A stretch of DNA of 64,000 nt from Novipirellula artificiosorum (GTDB taxonomy: Bacteria > Planctomycetota > Planctomycetia > Pirellulales > Pirellulaceae). The stretch covers positions 1,299,299 to 1,363,298 of the forward strand of contig NZ_SJPV01000001.1 of the NCBI RefSeq assembly GCF_007860135.1. The letters run 5' to 3'. Every line of letters starts with the position of its first letter. Positions within the stretch are counted from its first letter, which is position 1. The notes below the pieces were generated by a model. It was not told the DNA's origin. It saw only the letters and a list, made by a program, of their open reading frames with translations, and searched no databases. Both the position numbers and the translations under genes were made by a program. Shown here in pieces: positions 1 to 9,975 of this stretch.

Positions 1-2
1 GT

Positions 3-659
3 GCGGGGATCGCATTCGATGCTGCCGGAATCAGTGCCGAAGGATTGAACGATGAAATCCTCGAAGCCCTCACTCGCAAAGGCGACGGCCGTTACTACTT
101 GCTTGATTCGGTCGCATCGGCGGACGATGGATTTGCCCGCCAAATCGCGGGTGCACTGCGTCCGTCTGCTAAAAACGTCAAAGTGCAGGTCGAGTTCAAT
201 CCCAAACGGGTTGGACGCTACAAGTTGCTCGGTTTCGAAAAGCACCTGCTCAACAAAGAAGATTTCCGCGACGACCAAGTGGACGCGGCGGAAATGGCTG
301 CGGCGGAAGCCGGAGTGGCGCTTTATCAATTCGAAGCAAAGCCGGATGGTGAAGGGGATGTTGGTTCGGTGTCGGTGCGATTTCGTGACTTGTCGACCGG
401 CCAGATGATCGAAAACCACTGGCCGATCCCCTACGAACCGGGCGCCCCTCGTCTTGATCGAGCCGCTCCGTCGCTACGCATCGCAACCTCGGCCGCACTG
501 TTAGCGGCCAAGCTCCGAGGCGAGCCGCTCGGCGAAACCGTCGACTTGAAAACCTTAGCAACTTTGATCGCAGGATTGCCCGATCAGGATCGAACAGCAC
601 CTCGAATCCTGCAGCTTGGGCAAATGATCCAGCAGGCCCGAGAAGTGAGTGGGAAATGA
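3..659 (+). CDS. VWA-domain protein, YfbK/DUF3520 type (5' truncated)
   Basis: The frame is open from base 3, so the N-terminus lies outside the window. The first visible residues (AGIAFDAAGISAEGLNDE, then KGDGRYYLLDS) match the end of a von Willebrand factor A domain, where the NDE...GDGRYYxxD pattern is typical of the YfbK group. They are followed by the C-terminal DUF3520-like part: VEFNPKRVGRYKLLGFEKHLL, then EDFRDDQVDAAEM. The visible part ends in a helical tail. In the family these are exported or membrane-associated metal-binding adhesion-type domains of unknown substrate; the MIDAS motif itself is not in view. The next gene starts 67 bp downstream on the same strand, so the two may be co-transcribed. 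Family assignment is confident, function is not. Confidence 0.85.
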   Translation, partial: AGIAFDAAGISAEGLNDEILEALTRKGDGRYYLLDSVASADDGFARQIAGALRPSAKNVKVQVEFNPKRVGRYKLLGFEKHLLNKEDFRDDQVDAAEMAAAEAGVALYQFEAKPDGEGDVGSVSVRFRDLSTGQMIENHWPIPYEPGAPRLDRAAPSLRIATSAALLAAKLRGEPLGETVDLKTLATLIAGLPDQDRTAPRILQLGQMIQQAREVSGK

Positions 660-726
660 ACCCATGGCATGCAGGCCTTTTGAATATCACGCAGGTGCAA
701 GCCTGAACCCCAACGAGCAACCAGCT

Positions 727-3700
727 ATGAAAACAACTATCTCACCCATGTTCCGTGTTGCCTCGGATCTCATCGTGCTTGGACTTGTTAGCTTGATAGG
801 TTTTCCCTGTCACGCCGGCGACGAAATAGACGGAGCCAGGTTTAGCAGTTCCATTGGCCCCGATGGCACCGGTTCGATCGTTGTCGAAGCCCACGGCCAT
901 CTACCGGAGCCGCCGGTGTTCTACACCGCCAAGGCCAACGGAACCGCCAAAGTCAGCACCGATTACATTGAGCAATCAATTGATGTGGCAATCCGTGTCA
1001 TTCAAGGTGATGCGAAGACGCTGAGCTTTGGGCTCCGGGGTGAAGGACAAGTGATCTCGGTTGAGGGTGACAACGTGCTGTCGTGGTCCGTTCGCCAAGT
1101 GGGCTCCGATCGGTTCCTTGACCTGCACCTGGAAGAAAACGCTACGGATGCGAAAGCGATCGTCGTGGTCCGTTCACCTGATTTTAAATCCAAGCTTCCC
1201 GCAGCGATCGATCTAACCCACCTCGCGCCGGGAGACTCGGTTGGTTTTGATGCGACGTTGACGATCGAGTACGTCCCCGAAATGGAGGGCACCGTGACTG
1301 ACGTGACGGGGTTTGCTCCGATCGATGCCGATGGCACCGTCAAACGTTTTCAAACCTCGACCGGGGGACAAATCACACTGTCGCTCCGTCGCAGTGGTGC
1401 TGCGCCCCCGTCCGTTGAGTGGATCGATACCACATTGCGGGGCGATGTTCATGCCGATAGCGATTCGGTTGCGTTTCAGTTTCGAGGCACGGCACGGGTC
1501 AGCGAAGACAATGCTGAAATCACGATTCTGTCTGGCAATGCCGCGGTCAGCCAAGTGCCGAGCGATCCCCATTATCGCTTGCGACTCGTCATCGAGAACA
1601 AAATACCGGTCTACAAGCTTGTGTTTCCCAAAGCGGGTGAGTATCCCGTCACACTCGAATTCGTTGCGACATTGGCCACGCCCGAGGCCAACGGGCATCG
1701 CATGGACTTCACCATTGCCGCCAGCGCTGTCGTTCCCTTGACGCTCATGGGACTCGATGCGGATCTCGAGTTTCACCGCGATCAACAATCGGTGGTGCCA
1801 CTACGAGACGATGACGCTTGGTTGGGTTTTTTGCCCGCCAGCGGGCGTACTCGGCTGCAGTGGAAAACCGCGCGCAAGGCAGGTGACGGAAAACTCTTCT
1901 TCACCACGACCGGCCATGTCGAAGCCAAGGTCGGTGCGGGCTTGCTGCGTCAGGACCATCAGATTGACTTCCAAGTCCTTCAGGGTGAGCTGAAGAGCAT
2001 TCGGATTTCGTTACAGGGCCCCGGGGAGATCCTCGACGTTCAAGGCAGCAACCTCGTTGGATGGAAAGTAAGCGGCGAGGACCTGGATCGGCAATTGGAG
2101 GTGACGCTTAGCCAGCCGATCAAGGGCACCCGTCAAATCAACGTCCGCAGCCAAACGCCACTCGGTGCCTTTCCCGTTCGCGCCCAAGGATTGCGATTGA
2201 GTCCGATCGGTGCGATTCGACATTCTGGTTTTCTGCGAATGACCAATGTAGGATCGGTGCGTTTGGCACCCACGGGGTTGAGCGGATTGACTCAATTGGC
2301 GCCAGAGCAATTTCCTGGCGAGCCCACCGAAGCGCGGCAAATCTTCGTCTACCGCTTCCCGGCTGCTGACCATGACTTCACCATCGTTGCGGACCGGATC
2401 CAACCGGAAGTCAACGTGTCGGAATTGGTTCTCTATCAATTGGCCGAAGCGGATCGTGTGATCCAAGCGGACGTCGAATTGGATATTCGTGAAGCGCCAA
2501 TTCGTGAGTGGGACTTTGGCATTCCAGCCGACTATTCGGTCGTCTCGGTTAGCGGCGCAAACGTGGCGGATTACATCGCAACGTCCGAGGTGAATGACGG
2601 TCGACGCAACTTAAAAGTCATGCTAAATCAGGATGTCATGGGACGCCAACTCGTCACGTTGCATTTAGAAAAGAGCGAGGCCGCGGCCGCCGAGGACTGG
2701 GTCTTGCCACGCATCGAATATCCTCAAGCCAAAACGGTTCGCGGGGACATCGGGATCATTGGCGCACCGGGGTTCCGGATTGCGGTGGAAGAAACCGAGC
2801 TGTTGGTTGAAAAGCCGCTTTCGTATTTTCCCAAACCCACGGCCGGACTCCAACAAGCCTTTCGTATACGTCAGCCGGAGTGGTCCGCCACGATGCGAAT
2901 TGAATTGCTTGAGCGGAGTGTTCAATCGGATGTGTTCCATTTGTATTCTCTGAACCAACAAACCGTTTATGGCAGTGCGCTGATCAACTACTTCATCACC
3001 GGTGCTCCCGTCTCGGAGTGGAGAATTGCGGTACCGCCCGAGTTTGGCAATGTGATGGTCGACGGCCAAGATGTCCGCACTTGGCGTCAAGAAGACGACA
3101 CGCTGATCGTTTCACTCCACCAGGGTGTCATGGGCGCTTATACCTTGTTGGTAACGTTTGAAGAAAAGCCAGATCAAAACCAAGGCTCATTCCAGGCTGG
3201 GCAGGTGGCTCCTCTCGGCGTGCAGGGCGAACGAGGTTACGTCCAAGTGGTTAGCCCGATGCAAGTGGAGATCCATACCCTCTCGGTCTCGGACGACATG
3301 CTACAACTCGATCCGCTTGAATTGCCCGCAGAGTTTCGGCTGCTCAGTACGGCCCCTTCGCTGGGGACGTGGCAATACACCGAGCGTCCCTTCCAACTTG
3401 ATTTGAAAGTCAACTGGTTCGAGCCCGGCACCACGGTGACCCAGGTGGTTGAATTCTCCGAAGCGAATAGCCGTGTTTCGCAGGATGGCGAACTGGTGAC
3501 CGATGTGCTGTACTACGTCAAATCTCGGGGGCAACGCACGCTCAAGGTCAAGTTGCCCGGTGAACCGGTTCGGCTTTGGGAAGTATCGGTCAACGGTCAA
3601 GTCGTCACCGCCCGGCAAGCGGACGAGGCGACGTTGATTCCGCTGCCTGGTGGAATCAATCCCAACGTGCCGATCGAGGTCCGTTTGCGATTGGGGAAAC

Positions 3701-6700
3701 CGTCGGTTGACGAGTCCAAGCCTCTGCTCGCCTTACCGATCGTTTTTGCGCCCGTGCTAAAAACACAATGGACCGTTAGCGGAGACGAGAAACACGTGTT
3801 GGTTCCCAACGGTGGAACGGTCTCGCCAGCGGTACCCGTGACACGGCCTTCCGGCTTCGATTGGGTGGCCAAACGTGGGCTTTTTTCACTGCTGTGGATC
3901 AGTCTGTTTGCCGGCATTGGAATTTGGGCGTGTGGTCAGACGAGTGCTTGGCGCGTGTTGGGGCTGCTCGGACTGGCGATCGCAATGATTGTCTGCTTGG
4001 CAACCGCTCGTACGGCACTGTCACAGGCGGGATCGCCGAATCCGTTGCAGCTGAGCTTGCCGATTCTATCCTCAGGGGACTCCGTCGAACTTTCTGTCAA
4101 GAATATGCCGTTGTGGCGAGTTGATTTTTCGTTCTTTGGATTGCTCCTTTGTCTGGCGGGTATCGCCGCGATCATTTTGTCCTATCGAGCATCCATCCCG
4201 ATGGTTGCAAAGTTCGTCCGAACATGGACATCGTCCTCTTGCGAGGGCAGCGACCGTCAACAAATTGGCATGCGCGGTGTCGGCATGCTGCTCCTTGCAT
4301 TGGGTGTTTTGCTGCAAGGGGGTGGTGCTCCTTGGTTCTATGCCCTGCTTGCCCTGGCGATTCTTGTTTTGCTTTTTGTTCGTCCAGCGCGCGGTGCGAT
4401 CGACAGCCTTGGTCGATGGTTTCGTCAGCTTGATCCGAGACCCACCGCAACCACGGCAGACGACGGAAGCGATTCGAGCGGGGAAAAGGGAAGCGAGGAA
4501 TCATCAAGCACGCAGTCCGGTGGCACCGTGACAGCGACGACGGTACTGCTGGCCTTGATACTGTCTTCAGCGTCTTCATCACTGTGGGCGGACGTTCCCC
4601 ATGGTTTTGAAGCAGCCGATTCCATCCATCAGGAGTGGCAGCTAGCGGATCAGGAATCGCGATTGCACGCCAAGGGAACGATCGCGTTGTCGGGGCAACC
4701 CGGCGATCGATTTTTGCTGCTGCGAGCGCCGGCGGTGTTGACTCGCTTCGAAGGAAGGGGGCTGCGTCTGAGCAAGTCAGAGATTCCTGGATTAGGCCTT
4801 GCCTACGTGATCAGCATTCCCGTTGCGAAAGAAAAAGCGGAGCCGACGGTGCCCGGCGAGGCTAGCGTCCTCCGCTCACTCTCCCCCGAACCCGTTTCAT
4901 ACGAGGCGACGTTCGAGTACCAAATGGAAGCGGTCAATCCAATCGAAGGCGTGCCTGTGCTGACGGGCACGGCGGCGGTTCGGAACATCAACGTTCGCTA
5001 TGACGAAGCCGGCTGGGATGTCCTTTGCCCGACCGCTGTTCGCGTTGAACCGATCCCCAGCGACGCCTCAAGGACCGAGGCTGACGTGTTGCTCGGTCCC
5101 GGCAACGCGAGTGTCTTGCTCCGACCCAAAGCGCGTGACGTGACCACCGAGCAGACGCAGTTTTTCGTCGAAGCCTCGAACCTCTATTTGCCAGGTCCCG
5201 GTGTGGTCGACGGTCGTCATCGACTTCATCTCCGCACTTCGCAAGGTCAAGTCAGTGAACTGAGCGTGATCGTCCCCTCGGGGCTGACTGTCAGCGCGGT
5301 CAATGGTCCCGTGGGATCTTGGCAATTCGACGCTGATAGCGGTCGCTTAAAACTCGAGATCGAACCGGCTCAGTCGCAGCCATTTGATGTCATGATCGAG
5401 ACGCAGCGTGGTCTCGATCCGTTGCCAGCCGAGGTCGAGTTGGCTCCGCTGAGAGTCGCCAGTGCGGATGGCGAAGTCGGACTCGTTGCGATCGCGTTTG
5501 GGCCCGATGCCCAGCCGGAAAAGTTGGAGTCACAAGGAATGTCCGCCGTCAACTTAGGTGATTTTGATGCCGGGCTGCTTGCAAATTCACAAGCCGTGTT
5601 GCATCGGGTCTATCGTTATGGTGTTGAGGGTGGTGGACTGATGCTGCGCGTGGCCGCAGTGGAGCCGGAAGTCCGCGTTGTCAGTCAACAAGTGCTTTCG
5701 CTCGGTGATGAACGCGTGGTCTTGGGCGTTAATTTCTCGGCAGAGATCTCGCGAGCGGGCTTGTTTCAATTGAGTTTCCCCTTGCCGTCAGGACTCGAAG
5801 TCGAATCATTCACAGGAGCCTCGCTGCACCATTGGACCGAACTCAGCGAAGGGGACCAGCGACAGATTCTGCTGCATCTCAATGGAAAGACGATCGGTTC
5901 GCAGAGTTTTTCGCTGACGCTCTCGGGTACCTCGCCGACGGAAGCGGGCGAGTGGGAGATTCCTCGTTTTGAAATGAATGAAGCAACTCGCCAGACTGGC
6001 GAATTGGTCGTCCGACCGACCACCGGAATTCGGCTCCGAACCGTGTCGCGTCAAAATCTGTCGGAGACCGATCCGCGTACCATCGGCGGTCAGGCGCAAG
6101 GTGCGTTGGCGTTTCGGCTGTTGCAACGTGATTGGAACCTTGTGCTCGGCATTGAAAAACTCGATCCCTGGGTGACCGGCCAGGTGCTGCACGAAGTCAC
6201 TTTGCGCGAAGGTCAAACGCGATCTGCGCTGATTGCTGACTTTCAAGTTCAAAACGCTTCGGTTCGAACGCTCCAAGTCGTTCTGCCGATCACCAACGAG
6301 GACGAAATCAAAACGCTGCGAGCCAGCGGGGATACCGTCAGCGATTTTATCTCGGTGTCGCCCGAAACGAATGTATGGGAAGTTCAGTTTAAACGCCGCG
6401 TGATTGGCAAAATTCAGTTTCGAATCGAGTACGAGCGACGCGGAGATCGTGAAAACGAGCTCGAAGCCTTCGAGCCCGTCGAATTCCCTCAAGCTCGCCA
6501 GCTTTCGTATTACTTTGCGATTCGGGCCGGCGGCCGATTGGAGTTAACGCATGAGACTCTGTCACAAGGCTGGCAGCGGGCGGATTGGAACTCGGTCCCG
6601 CAAACACTCCGTGATCTCGGAAATCGAAATGCTCCCGCCGTCTCGCTGCGTGCGGTGATGCCGGAGAGCCCGCTGCAGATCATGGTCAAACGCCATTCGC

Positions 6701-7809
6701 TGGCCGAGGCGCTGAAGCTCCGTGTGGCCGAAGGCTCTTTGACCACCGTCTTGTCGCCCACCGGTAACCAATTGACCGCCGTCGCGATGAGTATGGAGGT
6801 TATACAACGCAGCAGTTTGAGCGTGGGTTTACCCGAGGGCGGAGAGTTATTCAGTATTTTTGTCAACGGTGAAAGTGTGAATTCCATACGACTCAATGGC
6901 AAAGCAAATGTATGGCAGTTTTACATCCTGCCCGGCATCGACGACCGCACTGCGCAAGTTCGCTTTGTCTACTCGGTCGCGGGCGAGAGTCTGAGCGGAT
7001 TGAAGCTGACCAGTCCCGAACTGAATGTGCCTCTGGAAAATATTCAGTGGAACGTTGTTGCGCCGAAGGGATTTGAATTGGTCGACAACGATGGCAATCT
7101 CGAGCTCGTCCGACGGTCAAACCAAAAAGCCTATGACCGAACCTCGTACTTGTCGAAGATCAGCGGCAAGCGAGAAGTGCAGGCACAACAGGCTGCCGAG
7201 CTGTTGGAGCAGGCCAATCAATTACTCCAAGCGGGTGAGCAATCGAAGGCTCGACGCGCGCTTAGCAGCGTTGCCAATCAATATGCACTGGATGCGGCCT
7301 CGAACGAAGACGCACGCGTGCAGCTCGAGAATCTGCAAACGCAGCAAGCAATCGTGGGGCTCAACACGAGACGACAACGATTGTATCTCGACAATAAACC
7401 CAGTGACGATGGCCTCGCCGATAACCAGCAGCTCCGTGAAGCGGCGGCGGTCAATCCCATCCTACAGCAACAGGAACTCAATTTTCGTCCTCAGCAATTC
7501 AGTGAACTGTTGCGGGGCAACACCAGTGAGGACAACGCGATCCTCGGGCAGATCGCCGGTCGTTTGGTTCAGCATCAACACACCACGGAACCCGCGCCGC
7601 AGGCCATCCTGATTAGTCTCCCCGAGGAAGGGGCGGTTTACACGTTCAGTCGAAGCGTTCAGGTTGCCGAAAATGCACCACTCGAACTTGATCTCGATTT
7701 TGGCTCGCAACTCAGGCTTCACCTCTGGCAGATCGGTTCGGTACTGGCACTCCTAATCGCCATCGCGGCCACGTTGGCGTGGGTCACGACGAGACGAGAA
7801 ACCGCGTAG
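727..7809 (+). CDS. Giant exported/membrane beta-module protein (2360 aa)
   Basis: I chose ATG 727 because it opens a signal peptide (MKTTISPMFRVASDLIVLGL, then VSLIGFPCHAGDE); the frame extends back to 649 without a signal. Residues ~35-1050 look like a series of extracytoplasmic beta domains. Residues ~1050-1225 hold about four hydrophobic segments. An acidic Ser/Gly linker and a further hydrophobic signal-like stretch (ATTVLLALILSSASSSLWAD, ~1270-1290) follow. A second beta-rich half runs to ~2330, and a C-terminal membrane segment (LLIAIAATLAWV) ends in TTRRETA. A short pattern, hydrophobic-x-V-x-G-x-x-V-x-x-W/F, recurs at least eight times in both halves. A Gln/Ala coiled-coil-like stretch lies at ~2150-2200. 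Two exported halves joined by membrane helices suggest an internal fusion. No enzymatic motif was found. It is probably a large envelope protein co-transcribed with the upstream VWA protein. Confidence 0.8.
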   Translation: MKTTISPMFRVASDLIVLGLVSLIGFPCHAGDEIDGARFSSSIGPDGTGSIVVEAHGHLPEPPVFYTAKANGTAKVSTDYIEQSIDVAIRVIQGDAKTLSFGLRGEGQVISVEGDNVLSWSVRQVGSDRFLDLHLEENATDAKAIVVVRSPDFKSKLPAAIDLTHLAPGDSVGFDATLTIEYVPEMEGTVTDVTGFAPIDADGTVKRFQTSTGGQITLSLRRSGAAPPSVEWIDTTLRGDVHADSDSVAFQFRGTARVSEDNAEITILSGNAAVSQVPSDPHYRLRLVIENKIPVYKLVFPKAGEYPVTLEFVATLATPEANGHRMDFTIAASAVVPLTLMGLDADLEFHRDQQSVVPLRDDDAWLGFLPASGRTRLQWKTARKAGDGKLFFTTTGHVEAKVGAGLLRQDHQIDFQVLQGELKSIRISLQGPGEILDVQGSNLVGWKVSGEDLDRQLEVTLSQPIKGTRQINVRSQTPLGAFPVRAQGLRLSPIGAIRHSGFLRMTNVGSVRLAPTGLSGLTQLAPEQFPGEPTEARQIFVYRFPAADHDFTIVADRIQPEVNVSELVLYQLAEADRVIQADVELDIREAPIREWDFGIPADYSVVSVSGANVADYIATSEVNDGRRNLKVMLNQDVMGRQLVTLHLEKSEAAAAEDWVLPRIEYPQAKTVRGDIGIIGAPGFRIAVEETELLVEKPLSYFPKPTAGLQQAFRIRQPEWSATMRIELLERSVQSDVFHLYSLNQQTVYGSALINYFITGAPVSEWRIAVPPEFGNVMVDGQDVRTWRQEDDTLIVSLHQGVMGAYTLLVTFEEKPDQNQGSFQAGQVAPLGVQGERGYVQVVSPMQVEIHTLSVSDDMLQLDPLELPAEFRLLSTAPSLGTWQYTERPFQLDLKVNWFEPGTTVTQVVEFSEANSRVSQDGELVTDVLYYVKSRGQRTLKVKLPGEPVRLWEVSVNGQVVTARQADEATLIPLPGGINPNVPIEVRLRLGKPSVDESKPLLALPIVFAPVLKTQWTVSGDEKHVLVPNGGTVSPAVPVTRPSGFDWVAKRGLFSLLWISLFAGIGIWACGQTSAWRVLGLLGLAIAMIVCLATARTALSQAGSPNPLQLSLPILSSGDSVELSVKNMPLWRVDFSFFGLLLCLAGIAAIILSYRASIPMVAKFVRTWTSSSCEGSDRQQIGMRGVGMLLLALGVLLQGGGAPWFYALLALAILVLLFVRPARGAIDSLGRWFRQLDPRPTATTADDGSDSSGEKGSEESSSTQSGGTVTATTVLLALILSSASSSLWADVPHGFEAADSIHQEWQLADQESRLHAKGTIALSGQPGDRFLLLRAPAVLTRFEGRGLRLSKSEIPGLGLAYVISIPVAKEKAEPTVPGEASVLRSLSPEPVSYEATFEYQMEAVNPIEGVPVLTGTAAVRNINVRYDEAGWDVLCPTAVRVEPIPSDASRTEADVLLGPGNASVLLRPKARDVTTEQTQFFVEASNLYLPGPGVVDGRHRLHLRTSQGQVSELSVIVPSGLTVSAVNGPVGSWQFDADSGRLKLEIEPAQSQPFDVMIETQRGLDPLPAEVELAPLRVASADGEVGLVAIAFGPDAQPEKLESQGMSAVNLGDFDAGLLANSQAVLHRVYRYGVEGGGLMLRVAAVEPEVRVVSQQVLSLGDERVVLGVNFSAEISRAGLFQLSFPLPSGLEVESFTGASLHHWTELSEGDQRQILLHLNGKTIGSQSFSLTLSGTSPTEAGEWEIPRFEMNEATRQTGELVVRPTTGIRLRTVSRQNLSETDPRTIGGQAQGALAFRLLQRDWNLVLGIEKLDPWVTGQVLHEVTLREGQTRSALIADFQVQNASVRTLQVVLPITNEDEIKTLRASGDTVSDFISVSPETNVWEVQFKRRVIGKIQFRIEYERRGDRENELEAFEPVEFPQARQLSYYFAIRAGGRLELTHETLSQGWQRADWNSVPQTLRDLGNRNAPAVSLRAVMPESPLQIMVKRHSLAEALKLRVAEGSLTTVLSPTGNQLTAVAMSMEVIQRSSLSVGLPEGGELFSIFVNGESVNSIRLNGKANVWQFYILPGIDDRTAQVRFVYSVAGESLSGLKLTSPELNVPLENIQWNVVAPKGFELVDNDGNLELVRRSNQKAYDRTSYLSKISGKREVQAQQAAELLEQANQLLQAGEQSKARRALSSVANQYALDAASNEDARVQLENLQTQQAIVGLNTRRQRLYLDNKPSDDGLADNQQLREAAAVNPILQQQELNFRPQQFSELLRGNTSEDNAILGQIAGRLVQHQHTTEPAPQAILISLPEEGAVYTFSRSVQVAENAPLELDLDFGSQLRLHLWQIGSVLALLIAIAATLAWVTTRRETA

Positions 7810-7830
7810 CAAGGTCAGCCGGATGGAGCA

Positions 7831-8880
7831 CTAGTTCGCCGGTGGCGGTGGCAGTTGGATCGCAGATCCGGGAGCGGTGAGTGCTTGATAGTAGTGCTTC
7901 AGCAATCCATCGACCGACTGAAACTCTGGACGCGATGCGAGCGATGCGAAACGGGGGTCGGCCGCGACCGTATTGAATTTCTGGATCACGGCCTGGACCT
8001 CCTGAGCCGAGGGGTGCGATACACCAAGGAACATGGACGATGGAAGCCCAAGGTACGTCTTCCATTGGTCGTCAATCAACTCGTACAGCTCGGGTGCGAG
8101 TTGGGTCAACTGAGCTCGCAACGCATCAGCCTCGGATACACTGTTTTGCTGCACGAGTTCCGGATGATGTGCAAACTCTGCGGGCTCCGGAGCGGGTACC
8201 GTGGCGTTGGGCTTGTTGCCGGCAGCGTAAGACGCGACGGTCGCCGTCAATTGCAATGCGGATGGGGGCACGACAACGGGTTGCCCCGGCGCAGGGCTGC
8301 GGTAGTAAGAGCCGGTTGCGAACTGGTCCACTTGGACAACCGACCCATCAATGGACACGCCGGCGAACAGGCCGCGGCTACGCGAGTAGGTGTAGATTTC
8401 GGCTTGCAGTTGTCCATCCGTTGCGATCGCGGTCCCACGTCCCACGGGACCGGCTGCGGCTGACGCGTCTCCGCCGATGGTCAACTTGCCAGCAAGCAAC
8501 CCTTGGATACTGCGAGGTGTTTTGAAGACCAAGATGATGTCCGAGGATTGGACGCCAACCTGCCAGCCAACGTTGCCCCCGGTCAAAGTGACGAACACAG
8601 GAGCATGCCAAATTCCATCGTTTTCACGAACAAACAGAAGCCCCCGGCCGTGACGTGCCCCAATAATGAAGCTGCCCTTGATGACGTTTGGGATGATCGC
8701 AACCCCCGAAGCGTTCTCAAGCATCGCCTGGGGAATCTGGTTGCCGGGAGTCGCCATGGTCTCGGTCAACACCACCGTGGCGGCCTGGATAACCTGCTCT
8801 TCAGCAACTTGTCCCTGAGCCGCCGGGGGCGAAAACGAATAGATAGCAACGCAAACAATCAGGCAAGTCATTCTCAGCAT
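7831..8880 (-). CDS. SYLF-domain (Ysc84-like) exported lipid-binding protein
   Basis: The 349-aa protein starts at ATG 8880, directly before a signal peptide (MLRMTCLIVCVAIYSFSPPA, then AQG); the frame is open for 54 more codons upstream without a secretion signal. Residues ~25-215 form the SYLF/DUF500 domain: an N-terminal helix with VIQAATVVLTE, then GVAIIPNVIKGSFIIGARHG and repeated Gly-rich beta strands (GGNVGWQVGVQSSDIILVF, GPVGRGTAI, YSRSRGLFAGVSIDG). SYLF domains bind phosphoinositides in eukaryotes; bacterial roles are poorly known, and a periplasmic or envelope location follows from the signal peptide. The C-terminal ~120 residues are helical with a Pro-rich end and are not recognised. 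It is convergent with the giant gene (21 bp between stops). Confidence 0.88.
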   Translation of the reverse strand: MLRMTCLIVCVAIYSFSPPAAQGQVAEEQVIQAATVVLTETMATPGNQIPQAMLENASGVAIIPNVIKGSFIIGARHGRGLLFVRENDGIWHAPVFVTLTGGNVGWQVGVQSSDIILVFKTPRSIQGLLAGKLTIGGDASAAAGPVGRGTAIATDGQLQAEIYTYSRSRGLFAGVSIDGSVVQVDQFATGSYYRSPAPGQPVVVPPSALQLTATVASYAAGNKPNATVPAPEPAEFAHHPELVQQNSVSEADALRAQLTQLAPELYELIDDQWKTYLGLPSSMFLGVSHPSAQEVQAVIQKFNTVAADPRFASLASRPEFQSVDGLLKHYYQALTAPGSAIQLPPPPAN

Positions 8881-9026
8881 AACGTATGGGTCCGTCGTAA
8901 CGAATGGTTTGGTATTAAACGTTTGGGCGGAAGTGTAATCGATTCGAGAGCCTGCCAAAACATGGAAATTTCGGTTTTGATGCGTCTGTTTGGCGAGCCA
9001 ATCTGCCGATACAGAGCGAAAGGGTC

Positions 9027-9171
9027 TGCGGTACGACCGCAAACGAAGTGAGCTGCCGCTCGGGCCAGGTTGGCCCGCTTACGTTGGCCCGCTCCCCCAT
9101 AGGTCGCTGGAATCGCGATGTGAGAAGTTCCACTTCAGCGATTGATGGATCGAAAACGATAGCAGAGGGTT
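9027..9171 (+). repeat. Dispersed leader-like repeat, copy 1
   Basis: The ~150 bases before the DUF502 start share several blocks with 46790-46918, before a sulfatase gene. A 36-nt block (9027-9062) matches 30 of 36 positions and contains small hairpins (GCGG..CCGC and GAGC..GCTC). TTGGCCCGCTCCC (9084-9096) is identical in both, then GGTCGCTGGAAT, TTCAGCGAT, and AGCAGAGGGTT just before the start codon. The last block could serve as the ribosome-binding region. It may be a mobile leader or a structured regulatory RNA. Confidence 0.65.
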
Positions 9172-9181
9172 ATTTGCTGCG

Positions 9182-9856
9182 ATGCGAGAGAATATCACCA
9201 AGACCGTCAGTTTTCTGCGTGCGACTGCGATTGGGGGGGTGTTTTTCTTGTTGCCACTCGGCGTCGTCCTGGGTTTGCTGGGCTACATCTACAATCTCGT
9301 CATCGCCGTCGCCGCCCCTTTGCATGACGCATTGCCGTCCTGGTTGCCGCTCAACACTCCAGTCGGAATTGCCTTCCTGTTCTCTTTGTCGGTCACGATC
9401 TTGGTGCTGTTGTGCTTCGCATCGGGCATCGCGGCTCGCCGAGCCATTGGCAGACGGTTTTCCCAGACCCTAGAGAAACAACTCACGACCGTCTTTCCAA
9501 AGTACGCCATCTACAAAGATCTCCTGGCGGGCAATCTGAAGCACGATCGTATCGGTCCCTCGCTCAAACCGGTATTGGTTTCGAGCGTCGACGGCTATCG
9601 ATTGGCGTTCGAGGCGGACCGACTTGAAAACGGTTTGGTCGTTATTTATGCACCGGGCGCTCCAGATACTTGGATTGGTGCGGTGACCTTGGTTCCACAC
9701 GACCGCGTTTTTCCAACGGAAATCGATTTCAATGAGACGCTTGGGATCTTTGAGCGGCTTGGACGCGATTCTCGGGTGATACTGGCTTCGGTTAAGTTTC
9801 CGGATCCGCAGGGTGGGCCAATCGTAGGCGTTGTTCCTGAACCTCAGACAGAATGA
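9182..9856 (+). CDS. DUF502 family membrane protein
   Basis: This 224-aa protein has the DUF502 layout. A short basic N-terminus is followed by two membrane helices (residues ~12-38 IGGVFFLLPLGVVLGLLGYI and ~58-82), then a soluble domain of beta strands with the conserved stretches FPKYAIYKDLL, SLKPVLVSSVDGYRLAF and GAPDTWIGAVTLVP. The family is widespread in bacteria and plants (COV proteins) and its molecular role is unknown. The start at 9182 lies 11 bases after GCAGAGGGTT, a plausible ribosome site inside a leader shared with another gene. Its stop lies 119 bases before the chosen start of the next gene. Confidence 0.85.
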   Translation: MRENITKTVSFLRATAIGGVFFLLPLGVVLGLLGYIYNLVIAVAAPLHDALPSWLPLNTPVGIAFLFSLSVTILVLLCFASGIAARRAIGRRFSQTLEKQLTTVFPKYAIYKDLLAGNLKHDRIGPSLKPVLVSSVDGYRLAFEADRLENGLVVIYAPGAPDTWIGAVTLVPHDRVFPTEIDFNETLGIFERLGRDSRVILASVKFPDPQGGPIVGVVPEPQTE

Positions 9857-9975
9857 ACTGTGCGTGTCTCCGTTTCTTGGCTACCCGCTTCGAGCGTGTA
9901 TTTGGTTTGGCGAAGTGCCGTTTGCGTTCGATAGGAGGAAGGTATCCCTCCAACTTTCTGCAAAGGTTACCTCAA

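Noticed and set aside
9853..9975. Upstream extension of the beta-barrel protein to ATG 9853
   Set aside because: The extra residues have non-coding-like composition and lie before the signal peptide, so a start at GTG 9976 is more likely. The ATGA overlap leaves some doubt.
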